A DNA stretch of 64,000 nucleotides from Flavobacterium sp. UBA7680 (GCF_002482975.1 NZ_DLHA01000054.1:124001-188000); one strand, 5' to 3'; positions 52,872-61,772 are shown, numbered from the stretch's first letter. Program-made: numbers and translations. Notes: generated by a model from the letters alone, not told the origin.

Positions 52872-53007
52872 TATTGTATTGAAATTAGTTGTATTATTAA
52901 GATTTTTATATTTTACTGATAATCTTCTGATTTACATTTGATAAGTTATCAGATTTTTAAAAAGACATTTTTTACAGTTTAATATGCTCGAGTGATATGA
53001 TTTTATT

Positions 53008-53892
53008 TTATCTAATTGTTTCTATAAAAAGGGCATAATTATCTGAACGTAATAGAACTCTTGAATTTAATCCTTCTGTATTTGCCTCATCTGCAAATTC
53101 TAATGTATTTATAAAAACAAAACTGAAAGAAGCTTCAGATGCACCAAATGTTCTTGAGTTGGCTGCATCCCGTAAGTAATATGATTTATCCGCAGTGGTA
53201 ATAATACCATCATTTACTGTTTGTAAAGGAAAATCAACAGTTGACCATTGAGCTAAGGATGGGTTGGAGTTTTGAATATTGAACAACATAAGGTTTTGGT
53301 AATTTTTAAGACCATAATTATTTAAACCTGAGTATTCCATTATTTTAACTTGATTAACAGCACTAGATCCAGTCCAATGGTTAGCAAATAATCCATTATT
53401 AATCCGTAAAAAGACTTCTATTTTTGCTGTTTTCGGTTTAACCCCACTATTGTTGTAAATTAAACTTGTAATTCTAGTATTAGAGTTTAATCTCTGTACT
53501 GATATATTTTCAATTTTACCTATTATACTACTTGCAGATAAATATTGTATCGTTGAAGAAGTTGCTATATCTAAATTTGTCTGTATACTTGTAACTGCTT
53601 TATAGGCAAGTGTAATTAATCCATCAGATGTTGTAATTAATCTTGACCTAATTGAATTGTGGGTTTCCCATAATTGTCCGTTTGAATCACGTTCAATTGC
53701 ACCATTTTGGGGTGTCGTTGTTAAAGCTCCATTCGGAATAGTCATAGCTGGAGTATTCGTTGTTCCAGCTGGAGTGGTTACAAAATCATTTATTAAAGCA
53801 ATTGTACCATTTTTATTTGGTAAATTAACATTGTTATTTTGGGTAGAACTTATAAAACCTAGCTGTGTATAAAAACCATTTGAATTAAACAT
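53008..53892 (-). CDS. Fibre tip protein (C-terminal half of a split fibre)
   Basis: 294 residues starting FNSNGFYTQLGFISSTQNN, then PNGALTTTPQNGAIERDSNG, the same module as in the 51102 fibre, and a beta-rich tip. It has no anchor domain. It starts 12 bases after the stop of the anchor-only gene at 53905, so the two probably assemble into one fibre; the fibre at 51102 carries both parts in one chain. Confidence 0.68.
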   Translation of the reverse strand: MFNSNGFYTQLGFISSTQNNNVNLPNKNGTIALINDFVTTPAGTTNTPAMTIPNGALTTTPQNGAIERDSNGQLWETHNSIRSRLITTSDGLITLAYKAVTSIQTNLDIATSSTIQYLSASSIIGKIENISVQRLNSNTRITSLIYNNSGVKPKTAKIEVFLRINNGLFANHWTGSSAVNQVKIMEYSGLNNYGLKNYQNLMLFNIQNSNPSLAQWSTVDFPLQTVNDGIITTADKSYYLRDAANSRTFGASEASFSFVFINTLEFADEANTEGLNSRVLLRSDNYALFIETIR

Positions 53893-53904
53893 TCTTATGG
53901 TATT

Positions 53905-54741
53905 TCATCCATATTGAACTTTATACGTTCCATATCCTGCACTAACCAATTGGGCAACAAACATTTCTTCAAGCATCTGAGTTGTGTATATATAATTGCC
54001 AGTACTATTATTAACTCTTAAGCCTTGAGTAAAGTTCCAAATAGCATTAATGGTCTGAACTTTTGCTTTTATATTTTCCCACCAATTAAATAATTTTAAT
54101 CTACTAACAACTTTATTATCTTCAGTAACACTTGTTGAAATCTGCGTTTCTGTATCGGTAGCAATAGTTGCAGTCAACTTACTTTCATTAAGTTTTTTAC
54201 CCATTTCAGCAGTAAGAGCTTTAGTAATACCTCCAGTAGTAAGATCATTTACTAAAAAACTGCATAAAAATATTTGAAGCTCTTTAATCGCATTAGCAAT
54301 TTCCTGAATAGTAGTTAGGTCAACATTATCAGACTTTAATAAAGTATTAATGCTATTTATTTGGGTTTGCAAATTTTTACCTTGTTCAGCACTTAAAACT
54401 GAAGTAGAGCCTCCAGAAACCAAATCATTTACTATATCTAAATATTGACTGGCTAATTTTGTAAAATCGTTTAGCGGAGCATATCCTCCAGAAATACCTT
54501 TTTGACTCTTGTTTTCTTTAGCGTTAAATTGAGAGTTATGTGCTGTATTATCAATATTATGCTGATCTAACTTTGATTGATCAGCTTTAGCATCCAAAGT
54601 GTTCACCAGATTGTTGATACTGCTTTGAGGTATTTTTTCATCTTTATGCCAAAAACTTTGCCACGAAGACCAAAATTGTGATTGAGTTGGTTTTTGTCCA
54701 GTTTTGAACCAACTTAGTATAGTATTAATATTTGTAGCCAT
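53905..54741 (-). CDS. Fibre anchor protein (N-terminal half of a split fibre)
   Basis: 278 residues. The anchor INTILSWFKTGQKPTQSQFW and coil region are very similar to those of the 51102 fibre, including at the DNA level. It ends AGYGTYKVQYG with a proper stop instead of continuing into a tip. It is preceded by the 60-residue PKIPDK protein. Confidence 0.7.
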   Translation of the reverse strand: MATNINTILSWFKTGQKPTQSQFWSSWQSFWHKDEKIPQSSINNLVNTLDAKADQSKLDQHNIDNTAHNSQFNAKENKSQKGISGGYAPLNDFTKLASQYLDIVNDLVSGGSTSVLSAEQGKNLQTQINSINTLLKSDNVDLTTIQEIANAIKELQIFLCSFLVNDLTTGGITKALTAEMGKKLNESKLTATIATDTETQISTSVTEDNKVVSRLKLFNWWENIKAKVQTINAIWNFTQGLRVNNSTGNYIYTTQMLEEMFVAQLVSAGYGTYKVQYG

Positions 54742-54761
54742 GTTTAATTAGGATTTGTTGT

Positions 54762-54944
54762 TTAATTAAAATTGGATTTTGATAAATTCAATTTTTTGTG
54801 GAAGCAGTATTTACTGTTTTCATTACGGTTATTTTTAAGAATAAATTCTTTAGTGAATTTTTGTTTAGTGGGAAAGAATAAAAAATTATTCTTGTCGGGA
54901 ATTTTAGGCAGTTTTCTAATGCCTGTTGAAAATAAAAAATCCAT
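54762..54944 (-). CDS. 60-residue microprotein with PKIPDK motif ahead of a fibre gene
   Basis: Begins FLFSTGIRKLPKIPDKNNF and continues basic. Its start resembles that of the 38-residue frame at 49781-49897. It lies 20 bases before the fibre-anchor gene and about 120 bases downstream of P7. Two independent copies in the same position argue that it is translated. Function unknown. Confidence 0.55.
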   Translation of the reverse strand: MDFLFSTGIRKLPKIPDKNNFLFFPTKQKFTKEFILKNNRNENSKYCFHKKLNLSKSNFN

Positions 54945-55063
54945 AACGGCTATTTTTAAATTGATTAATAATAAAAAGTCGAGGGGTATTTTTTGAGAAT
55001 AAGTAGGGTGTAAACTTTTATTGTGTAAAAAGTGAACGAAAAGATGTAAGTTTTTTGGAGAAG

Positions 55064-55127
55064 CAAAAGTAGGAAAAGGAATATGTTTTTAAACAAAAGC
55101 GACCTGCTGTTTTCAGTAGCTTCAGTA
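55064..55127 (-). promoter_or_regulatory. Tail-regulon promoter P7 (split-fibre operon)
   Basis: Sense box TACTGAAGCTACTGA (55113-55127). A perfect TAnnTTTG -7 box TACTTTTG (55064-55071) lies 41 bases downstream. It is back-to-back with P8, with 11 bases between the two boxes. Confidence 0.78.
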
Positions 55128-55138
55128 TAATGATAATT

Positions 55139-55202
55139 TACTGAAACTACTGAATACTTGTGTGTTATAATTGTAAAATGATAAATGATGCAACTACTTT
55201 TA
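55139..55202 (+). promoter_or_regulatory. Tail-regulon promoter P8 (muralytic effector gene)
   Basis: Box TACTGAAACTACTGA (55139-55153). -7 box TACTTTTA (55195-55202) lies 41 bases downstream, and the ATG at 55225 leaves a leader of about 15 bases. It is the only plus-strand copy and ties the 1328-residue gene to the tail regulon. Confidence 0.8.
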
Positions 55203-55224
55203 CATCCAGAAAAATACCTTAGCG

Positions 55225-58200
55225 ATGAGTAAAAACGTAATACACAATTTCAATCTTTCAATAAAAAATAGTGCTGATATAAAAAGTTCAGAACATTTAG
55301 CTGAAACCGTCATAAAAGAACTGGTCAAAGTTTCAAAGGAAATGAGTGAACAAAAAGATATAGTGCAAGTATGGCAGGAGCAGAATCAGAATGTAGTCGT
55401 TGCTTCAAACAATTTTAATACCTCGACCGAAGGAGGCGCAACAGATACCCTTGTTGGGAAAATGAAAAATCCAATAGTGTCGGTCAGCACTACTCCTTCG
55501 GTTTTAGAGGGAAAGCAGAGCTCAATTGTTTCAACAGGAACTTTAGAATCTTCATTATCTACTGCTTCAACAACAGTTCCAATAGAAGGGAGAAAAATCA
55601 TTAGCAATTTTACTTCAACAGGCATTACTTCTTCGATCAACGAAGTAGAAAATGATATTTTAAATAAAGGACTAACTTCTCAGATTTATTCCGGAATAAT
55701 TACTCAACAGAATCTTTTAGTTCCGGAAAATTTTCAAACGAATAGTAATGAACCAGCAGAAGAATTAGTAAAAGCTGAAATCAAAAAGAAATTAGATATC
55801 GCTACTATTGCAAATGATCTTGATGCTGTAAATTATTGGACTGCGGTTTATAAGGCTTTTGATGAAGGAGCCACAGTAAAAGATTTTAATGGAAAACCAG
55901 ATCATATATTATTTACTCAAATGTATGCTTCGTTAAAGCAGACAACTTCATCAGTTCAAAACTTTAATTGGGAGGTTACCCGAAAAAAGATGATTGAGGC
56001 AATCGAAGTGAATATACTCAAAGGAGAAATTTCAAGTAAGAGTAAAGATCGTTGGACAAGAATCAAAGACCAACTAGCTAATAATAAAACAAATATTGCA
56101 AACCTTTTTGAGCGATATGATGAACTATTTTTATTATTAAAAGAAGTAGAAGGACTTGATGCTTTGCCTAATACTATTACAATAACAACCAAAACTAAAA
56201 TATATCCTAATTTAAGTGCAGATAAATTATATACTGCGATTGGAAAAGAAGATGTTTATGTATTCTTAAAACAAATAAGTAATGAGGAAATTTACGGTAG
56301 CGGAGTATTGTCAGGTGCAGTAAAAATTAAAAATACCAATGCAACTACATTTATTGTTGGAGAAAGTTTGGAGTTTTTCCTTGATGAAACCCTTTTAAAA
56401 CAAAAGGTCAATAAAAAAGAAAATATTAATTGGGTTGTTTACAAAAACGGTAAAAAAGAAGAAACTGATTTTGTAAACGAAGGGACATCATTTACATATA
56501 ATTTTGATACAGCAGGGACTTATAAAATTGAAGCATATGGAATCAGTTCCAGAGCAAATAATAAGAAAACCGCTAATGATTCAGCGTTTGTTGAACTTCG
56601 CATAATTACACAGGAAATTCAAATTAAGGCTCCCGAAAATGTGATAGGTGAATTTACAAGAACTTTTGCCGAAGAGAAATCTTTTAAAGTATCTCTAAAG
56701 CATGTTGCAGTTAAAACATTAAATCCGTTAAAACTTTATTATCAAGTCGAAACTATAACTGCCAATAAAATAAATAAAATTTCAGATGAGCAAGAATTAA
56801 ACACATCGGGTCTTATTAAATTGGCAATGCCAGATTTAGGAACTTATAGTATTAAAATAGCTAGTAAAGATCAATACGGATTGGTTAAGGAATTTAAAAC
56901 ATCAGTAATTAAAAATGAAGTTACGAGTATTGGTCTTGCAGAAAAAACAGCGAACAATAATGTGTTTTTATTAGATATTCCTAACAATGAGATAACTTTA
57001 GAAACCAAAAGATTCAAAATAAATTCTCCTACAGATGCAGAAAAAGAAGATGTAAGATGGATGATTTATGACTCTAATAATAAACCTTATTTGTCTTCCA
57101 GAACTGAGTTGTTTGAAAATAAAAAAGATCCTAAAAAATCATACATTCATAAATGGAAGGAATTTACCATGCCACTACCTCAGGATGAAGGATTTTATAC
57201 AATAGAAGCTTTTACTGATCGCCAAAAAGGACCTAAGAATGGTGCTATATTTAAAATAGAAATGAAACAACCAGAACTAACCGAAGCATATTGGGCATGG
57301 AGTGGTGGAAGCAAAAAAACAACTTCTGGTTTTTCAGGAGAAAGCAACTACATTAAAGCCAATATTCCATATTACACTAACCAAACTGTTAGAATATATT
57401 TTTATCTGGATAAAGCTAAAACAGATTACTATTTAGATGTAAAAACAAATGAAGACGGGGCAATTTTTAAAGAAATAAAATTTGATTCTGCTTTTCAAAA
57501 ACTCATTGGATTTCAAAAAAGTAAAAATGACAAAATTGGATTTAAATTAATAGGAATCCAGAATAGTAAACCATATCCATTTAAGACACCAGTTAATTAT
57601 GAGTCTGATACTGTCCTGTCTGTTACTACAGATAAAAAAATACTTGATGTTTATTTTACTTATGATGAAATTCGCGCAACTCCTTTAACTCCGGTACCTT
57701 ATGGGGCAAAGGTAAAAGGAGTAATTAAAACTTTAAACATGGTAGGAAGTGAAGTAGTATTAAAAGTTAGAAGAAAAAATGCACAGCACTCACAGCTGAA
57801 AATGAAAACTATTGTTAAAAGTGAAGGAGAAGCTTCTATCACTTTTGTCCTAGACAAAAAATGGCGTCCAATAACTCCATTATTGGGAATTTCTGATTCA
57901 TATTATCTTGCAATTGAAGGTGTTGAATCTAAACTTTACTTGGAGAATGGATTGAATGCTGTTTTAGAAAATAATAAGAAAATAGAGAATGATAGTGTAA
58001 AATTGGATGAAGATGGTTTGGTATTAATTTGGGGAGGAAAAGTAAGTGTAGCATTCAGACAAAAAGTTGTTGCAATTTGTGAAGAATTATGGGGAGAGCA
58101 ACAAAAATATGCTATGGCAAATGCTTTAATGATTGCAATGTCAGTAGAAACAGGAGAAACATTTAGTAGTTCATTAATAAGATCAACAAAATATGGATAT

Positions 58201-59211
58201 ATAGGTGTTTCTAAAGAAGAACATAAAGCTAATCCAAGTTTAGTAAATAATAAGCCTATAGGTTTAGCTCAATTTACTGAGGATGCTGTTAAATCTCTTA
58301 TTTTAAAAGAAAGAGGTATTTTAGAAAATGCTAAAACGGCAGATGCTATTAGTATAAAAGAGGTTAATGAGTATAAACAAAAATTAGCATTATTGTCTCC
58401 TGAAGATCAGTTAGATTATGTTAAAACGTATTTAAAACTTTTTAATAACCATAAAAAAGTTAAAAGACCAGAAGATGTTTATATGATAATTTTTGCTCCA
58501 AGTGCTACTGGTCAGGGAGATCACGTTGATCTTTATAAAAAATATTTAACTAAACAGGATGAGAAAAATGAAAAAGTAAATCCTAAATATAGTAAGAATG
58601 CAACAATGGATACTAATAATGATGGATTTAATAAAGGTAATAATGATGAAATAATTCAATCCGGAGAATTGTTAGCTAGATATAGAGAGAAAAAAGCAAA
58701 AGGAATAAGATATGCAATTGATATTAATGAAGCTAGAAAACTTAATCAGGTTTTAGCTGAAAAAATATTAAAGAGTGGAAGAGTAACTTTTGCAAAGGCA
58801 CACGAATCTGGCATAAAGGATAGTGCTATGGCAATTGATAACATTACTGATACTAGTTTTGGTAAAAATGCAAAAAGAAGTAATTATGAAAATGCTCCAG
58901 GTGGTGAAATTGCAATTTTATCGGAAATATTATATATTTTATATGAATTAAGTAAAGATTATAAATTAAATATTTCAGAAATTACTGGAGCTTCACATAG
59001 TGTTAATAGTTATCATTACAAAGGAGTAGCAATTGATATCAATGAAATAGATGGAGTTCATATGGGGAAAAAAGGTAAGCCGGGATTTACTCTAGCCTTT
59101 CATGAAAACATTCGCAAAATAGTTAAAAATCATGGAGCGACAACAGTTTTAGATCCTTATAATGAACCAAAATACCATTTTAATCATATTCATATTGAAA
59201 TAACTAAGTAA
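55225..59211 (+). CDS. Giant bifunctional peptidoglycan-degrading effector of the tail locus
   Basis: 1328 residues, no signal peptide. Residues 1-~290 are a Ser/Thr-rich and helical N-terminus of unknown type. ~380-960 are beta-rich Ig/PKD-like segments (TSFTYNFDTAGTYKIEAYGI, PDLGTYSIKIASKDQYG, DEGFYTIEAFTD). Around 960-1110 is a lysozyme/transglycosylase-like domain with candidate catalytic E975 (IAMSVETGETF, PIGLAQFTEDAVKSL). The C-terminus is an M15A-like peptidase with H1264, D1271 (HYKGVAIDI) and a terminal HIHIEITK. Glycan- and peptide-cleaving domains in one chain suggest wall penetration at the tail tip or a delivered toxin. It shares the tail promoter box and is followed by a lipoprotein. 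Confidence 0.72.
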   Translation: MSKNVIHNFNLSIKNSADIKSSEHLAETVIKELVKVSKEMSEQKDIVQVWQEQNQNVVVASNNFNTSTEGGATDTLVGKMKNPIVSVSTTPSVLEGKQSSIVSTGTLESSLSTASTTVPIEGRKIISNFTSTGITSSINEVENDILNKGLTSQIYSGIITQQNLLVPENFQTNSNEPAEELVKAEIKKKLDIATIANDLDAVNYWTAVYKAFDEGATVKDFNGKPDHILFTQMYASLKQTTSSVQNFNWEVTRKKMIEAIEVNILKGEISSKSKDRWTRIKDQLANNKTNIANLFERYDELFLLLKEVEGLDALPNTITITTKTKIYPNLSADKLYTAIGKEDVYVFLKQISNEEIYGSGVLSGAVKIKNTNATTFIVGESLEFFLDETLLKQKVNKKENINWVVYKNGKKEETDFVNEGTSFTYNFDTAGTYKIEAYGISSRANNKKTANDSAFVELRIITQEIQIKAPENVIGEFTRTFAEEKSFKVSLKHVAVKTLNPLKLYYQVETITANKINKISDEQELNTSGLIKLAMPDLGTYSIKIASKDQYGLVKEFKTSVIKNEVTSIGLAEKTANNNVFLLDIPNNEITLETKRFKINSPTDAEKEDVRWMIYDSNNKPYLSSRTELFENKKDPKKSYIHKWKEFTMPLPQDEGFYTIEAFTDRQKGPKNGAIFKIEMKQPELTEAYWAWSGGSKKTTSGFSGESNYIKANIPYYTNQTVRIYFYLDKAKTDYYLDVKTNEDGAIFKEIKFDSAFQKLIGFQKSKNDKIGFKLIGIQNSKPYPFKTPVNYESDTVLSVTTDKKILDVYFTYDEIRATPLTPVPYGAKVKGVIKTLNMVGSEVVLKVRRKNAQHSQLKMKTIVKSEGEASITFVLDKKWRPITPLLGISDSYYLAIEGVESKLYLENGLNAVLENNKKIENDSVKLDEDGLVLIWGGKVSVAFRQKVVAICEELWGEQQKYAMANALMIAMSVETGETFSSSLIRSTKYGYIGVSKEEHKANPSLVNNKPIGLAQFTEDAVKSLILKERGILENAKTADAISIKEVNEYKQKLALLSPEDQLDYVKTYLKLFNNHKKVKRPEDVYMIIFAPSATGQGDHVDLYKKYLTKQDEKNEKVNPKYSKNATMDTNNDGFNKGNNDEIIQSGELLARYREKKAKGIRYAIDINEARKLNQVLAEKILKSGRVTFAKAHESGIKDSAMAIDNITDTSFGKNAKRSNYENAPGGEIAILSEILYILYELSKDYKLNISEITGASHSVNSYHYKGVAIDINEIDGVHMGKKGKPGFTLAFHENIRKIVKNHGATTVLDPYNEPKYHFNHIHIEITK

Positions 59212-59236
59212 ATACAATATATTTGAAAAAAACTAT

Positions 59237-59959
59237 ATGAAGAAAAAACTTTTATCAATTTTACTTTTGATTTTATTCTCTTGTACCAAAGAAAAAAAAG
59301 AAAGCTACAAAGTAAATAATTATGAGTATATAACTAAAACGGATAGTGTTATTACAAAGGTATTTAATAAAGACACTTTAAAGTTTTATTATCTAAAAGA
59401 TCAATTAAGAACAATCACTATTAATGATTTTGTAACCCCAAAATATGATACAGTTGAAGATGATCCATTTTATTTTAGAACAATTTATTGTATTGATCAG
59501 AGTTATGAATTTAATGGAGTAATAACAGAATTAAACAATATTAAATCGTTAGGAGATTTTAAACAAAATGCAGAATATTCCTTAAGTAATAATGTTTGGA
59601 CAAAAAGAGGAAGTATTGAAAATTATTTTTATGATAGTGAACTCTTGAACTTAGATATTGCCTTGACAAAAATTAATAATTACAATTACCCTAAATCAGT
59701 AGTTAATATTCCCAATGAAAAATTGTTGAATTTGGTCATTGATCAGGATAAAGAGATTGCTTTATATGACGTTAAAAGTTTAAAGAGGATTAAAAATCAA
59801 TTTTATAAAAAAAGAGCATTTAAGTATTTAAGAGATATTAAGGTCATCAAAAAAGGAAATGAAAAATTAGTTCTTGCAAAAATTATCGAGACTGAAAACG
59901 ATGTTGAATATTATATTAACTTAAAAGATATTGTTGGAGATGTAGTGTCAGCAGATTAA
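59237..59959 (+). CDS. Lipoprotein, candidate immunity to the muralytic effector
   Basis: 240 residues with a lipobox (LLSILLLILFSC). The remainder is soluble and beta-rich with no known motif. It starts 25 bases after the effector stop, so it is likely co-transcribed from P8. A periplasm-facing lipoprotein would fit protection against wall hydrolases. A paralogue (broken) follows at 60088, sharing the YLRDIKVxK segment. Confidence 0.55.
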   Translation: MKKKLLSILLLILFSCTKEKKESYKVNNYEYITKTDSVITKVFNKDTLKFYYLKDQLRTITINDFVTPKYDTVEDDPFYFRTIYCIDQSYEFNGVITELNNIKSLGDFKQNAEYSLSNNVWTKRGSIENYFYDSELLNLDIALTKINNYNYPKSVVNIPNEKLLNLVIDQDKEIALYDVKSLKRIKNQFYKKRAFKYLRDIKVIKKGNEKLVLAKIIETENDVEYYINLKDIVGDVVSAD

Positions 59960-59987
59960 TTTATTTTTATTTGTTAATGAATATATG

Positions 59988-60025
59988 AAAAAGCACAAAA
60001 GTCTTTTCGATTTTTGCGCTTTTTT
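59988..60025 (+). terminator. Intrinsic terminator
   Basis: AAAAAGCACAAAA (59988-60000) pairs with TTTTTGCGCTTTTTT (60011-60025) with one mismatch, followed by T-rich sequence. It ends the effector-lipoprotein unit. Confidence 0.65.
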
Positions 60026-60087
60026 GTTTTTTAATTGCATGTCTTTTTCTTACTTAATAAATGTATTTTCGTATAAAATAAAATGAT

Positions 60088-61140
60088 ATGAAAAAAATAA
60101 TTCTGATAGTAATAATTTGCTTCCTTTCTTGCAAAAGGAAAGAAACTAAAGGAATAAAGGAGCCCAAAAAAGCACAAAAAACAGAAGTTGAAAAGGAGAA
60201 TATTTTAGCGCTTACACCAAAAAAGAAAGCTCTGTTTTAAAATATAAGACAGATACACTGAATTTATACTACAACAGAAATCAGTTAAATAGGGTTGAAA
60301 AAGTTATTTTTAGCGAAAGTTTCGAAGGAGACGGAACTTCAAGCTATAGAAGAATAGGTTATCATATTAACAAAGAAAACTTTTTGGATGTAAATGTTTG
60401 TATTACTGACAGTTAAGGTCATTTCAGATTATCCAATTCAGTATGAAGAACGTTATGATTTTTATAGAAAGAATTACACATTTAATTATATGTCATTTGA
60501 TGGCAAAAAAATAAGTAACTACTTTAAAAGTTCTGAAAATCCATCAAAAGGATACATTTATGATCTTTTATCAATGGATATTTTGCTGAGCAAAGCTGAT
60601 TTTCCTATTGAAAAAATACCCAAATCATTGTATGATATTAAAAGTATGGCTAGTGAGGTTTATGTCGGTCAAGATTCATTAAAAGTATATGAACCACATA
60701 ATACAAAAAATTTTAAAACAATCTCATCAAGTATTCCATTTAAATATTTAAGGGATATAAAAGTAGCTAAAGATGGTGTTGTTTTAAAATATTTTGCCAA
60801 AATTTCACTTAAAGAAGGTATTAAATATATAAATCTTAAAGAAATTGAAAATATACAAGTGTTTGATTCTCATGAAGAAGGAGAAAGATTTGTTATAGCC
60901 CCAAAAGGATTAGAATTGTACAGCAATTTAGAAAGTGAGGATAATTTTGGGAACAAAGATTTTTTAATTGCCAAAATTCCCAAAGGAACCAGAATTGAAT
61001 TGATATCAGATTCTCATGATTACCAATATATAAATGGTAAAAAAGGTAGTTTGGTTAATGTGAGATACTATGATAAAGAAGGAGAAAGAATAGAGGGAAT
61101 TGTTTTTAGTGGATACCTATCTATAAATAAACCTTATTAA
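60088..61140 (+). pseudogene. Paralogous lipoprotein with SH3-like C-terminus, broken by two indels
   Basis: ATG at 60088 gives a lipoprotein signal (MKKIILIVIICFLSC) and stops at 60240. The same protein continues in the next frame from about 60201 (YFSAYTKKESSVLKYKTDT) to about 60415, and then in the frame of the 60394-61140 reading frame. One base lost near 60201 and one gained near 60415 would explain it. The reconstruction aligns with the intact lipoprotein upstream (KDTLKFYYLKDQL against TDTLNLYYNRNQL; YLRDIKV in both). The C-terminal ~80 residues (~60890-61140) look like a bacterial SH3 domain. Confidence 0.6.
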
Positions 61141-61194
61141 AATTAAGTATTCAGGAAAACAAGATTTATGTAGATTATCAAAAGCATAAAAAAA

Positions 61195-61453
61195 ATGAAT
61201 TTATTAAAATATACTTTAATCCTTTTATGTTTAAAAGATTTACTTATACCTTTTCAAAGTGAATATACTTTATTTTTATCATAAAAATAATCTTCTTTCG
61301 GATTCAGAATATATGGAAAATAAACAGATTCCTGAGGTGAAAATTGTAAAGGTAAAAGACGAGTATTATATTAATAGTGAAGTTTTTGATTTAAAAATAA
61401 CATTTCTACTAAAACCTTATAAGTATAGTTTTTTAAATGATGAAATGAACTAA
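61195..61453 (+). pseudogene. Short remnant reading frames
   Basis: A 29-codon frame from 61195 (hydrophobic start MNLLKYTLILLCL) ends at 61284 and overlaps a second frame (61259-61453, GTG start) coding an acidic/basic 64-residue stretch. Together they may be a frameshifted small secreted protein. Weak evidence. Confidence 0.3.
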
Positions 61454-61772
61454 AAAAATAATAAATATTATAATATAAGTTTAAAAGCTATCGTAGACGA
61501 TAGCTTTTTTGCTATATAAAAACAGGACTCATAAAAAATACAAAAATACCCCTCCAAAAGAAAAATAACCACTCTGATTTCCTTGTATGAGATTCATCTT
61601 GTAGTGTATTTGATATGTTTTTTCTAGGTTTAGTTTAAATAAACAGATTGTAATTTAGGAACGGCAAATGGATTAATTAGTTATGAAGGGTGATTTTTTG
61701 ATATGCAGCTGATTGTTAATTTGTTATTTTGATGAAAATAGAAAATTGTATTTTAAATAAATAATTATAGCT
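61454..61772. other. Intergenic region before the GH2 gene
   Basis: 319 bases. They contain the terminator at 61484-61510 and presumably the GH2 promoter, but I see no clear TAnnTTTG box with a TTG at the right spacing and no reading frame worth calling. Confidence 0.4.
61484..61510 (+). terminator. Intrinsic terminator
   Basis: AAAGCTATCGT (61484-61494) and ACGATAGCTTT (61497-61507) form a perfect stem followed by a run of T to 61510. Confidence 0.85.

Noticed and set aside
53893..53904. Frameshift splitting one fibre into the 53905 and 53008 genes
   Set aside because: The upstream gene ends in a normal stop and the downstream gene has its own ATG after 12 bases. I could not restore a single frame by one indel, so two genes are kept.
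28551..59211. Complete prophage
   Set aside because: No capsid, portal, terminase, replication or integrase gene is seen in over 30 kb; only tail, lysis, regulation and payload genes are present.
28551..59211. Extracellular contractile injection system (eCIS) or T6SS
   Set aside because: There is no AAA+ ATPase, no multiple tube/sheath paralogues and no TssJLM/ClpV. Holin, endolysin and an S24 repressor point to a lysis-released tailocin instead.
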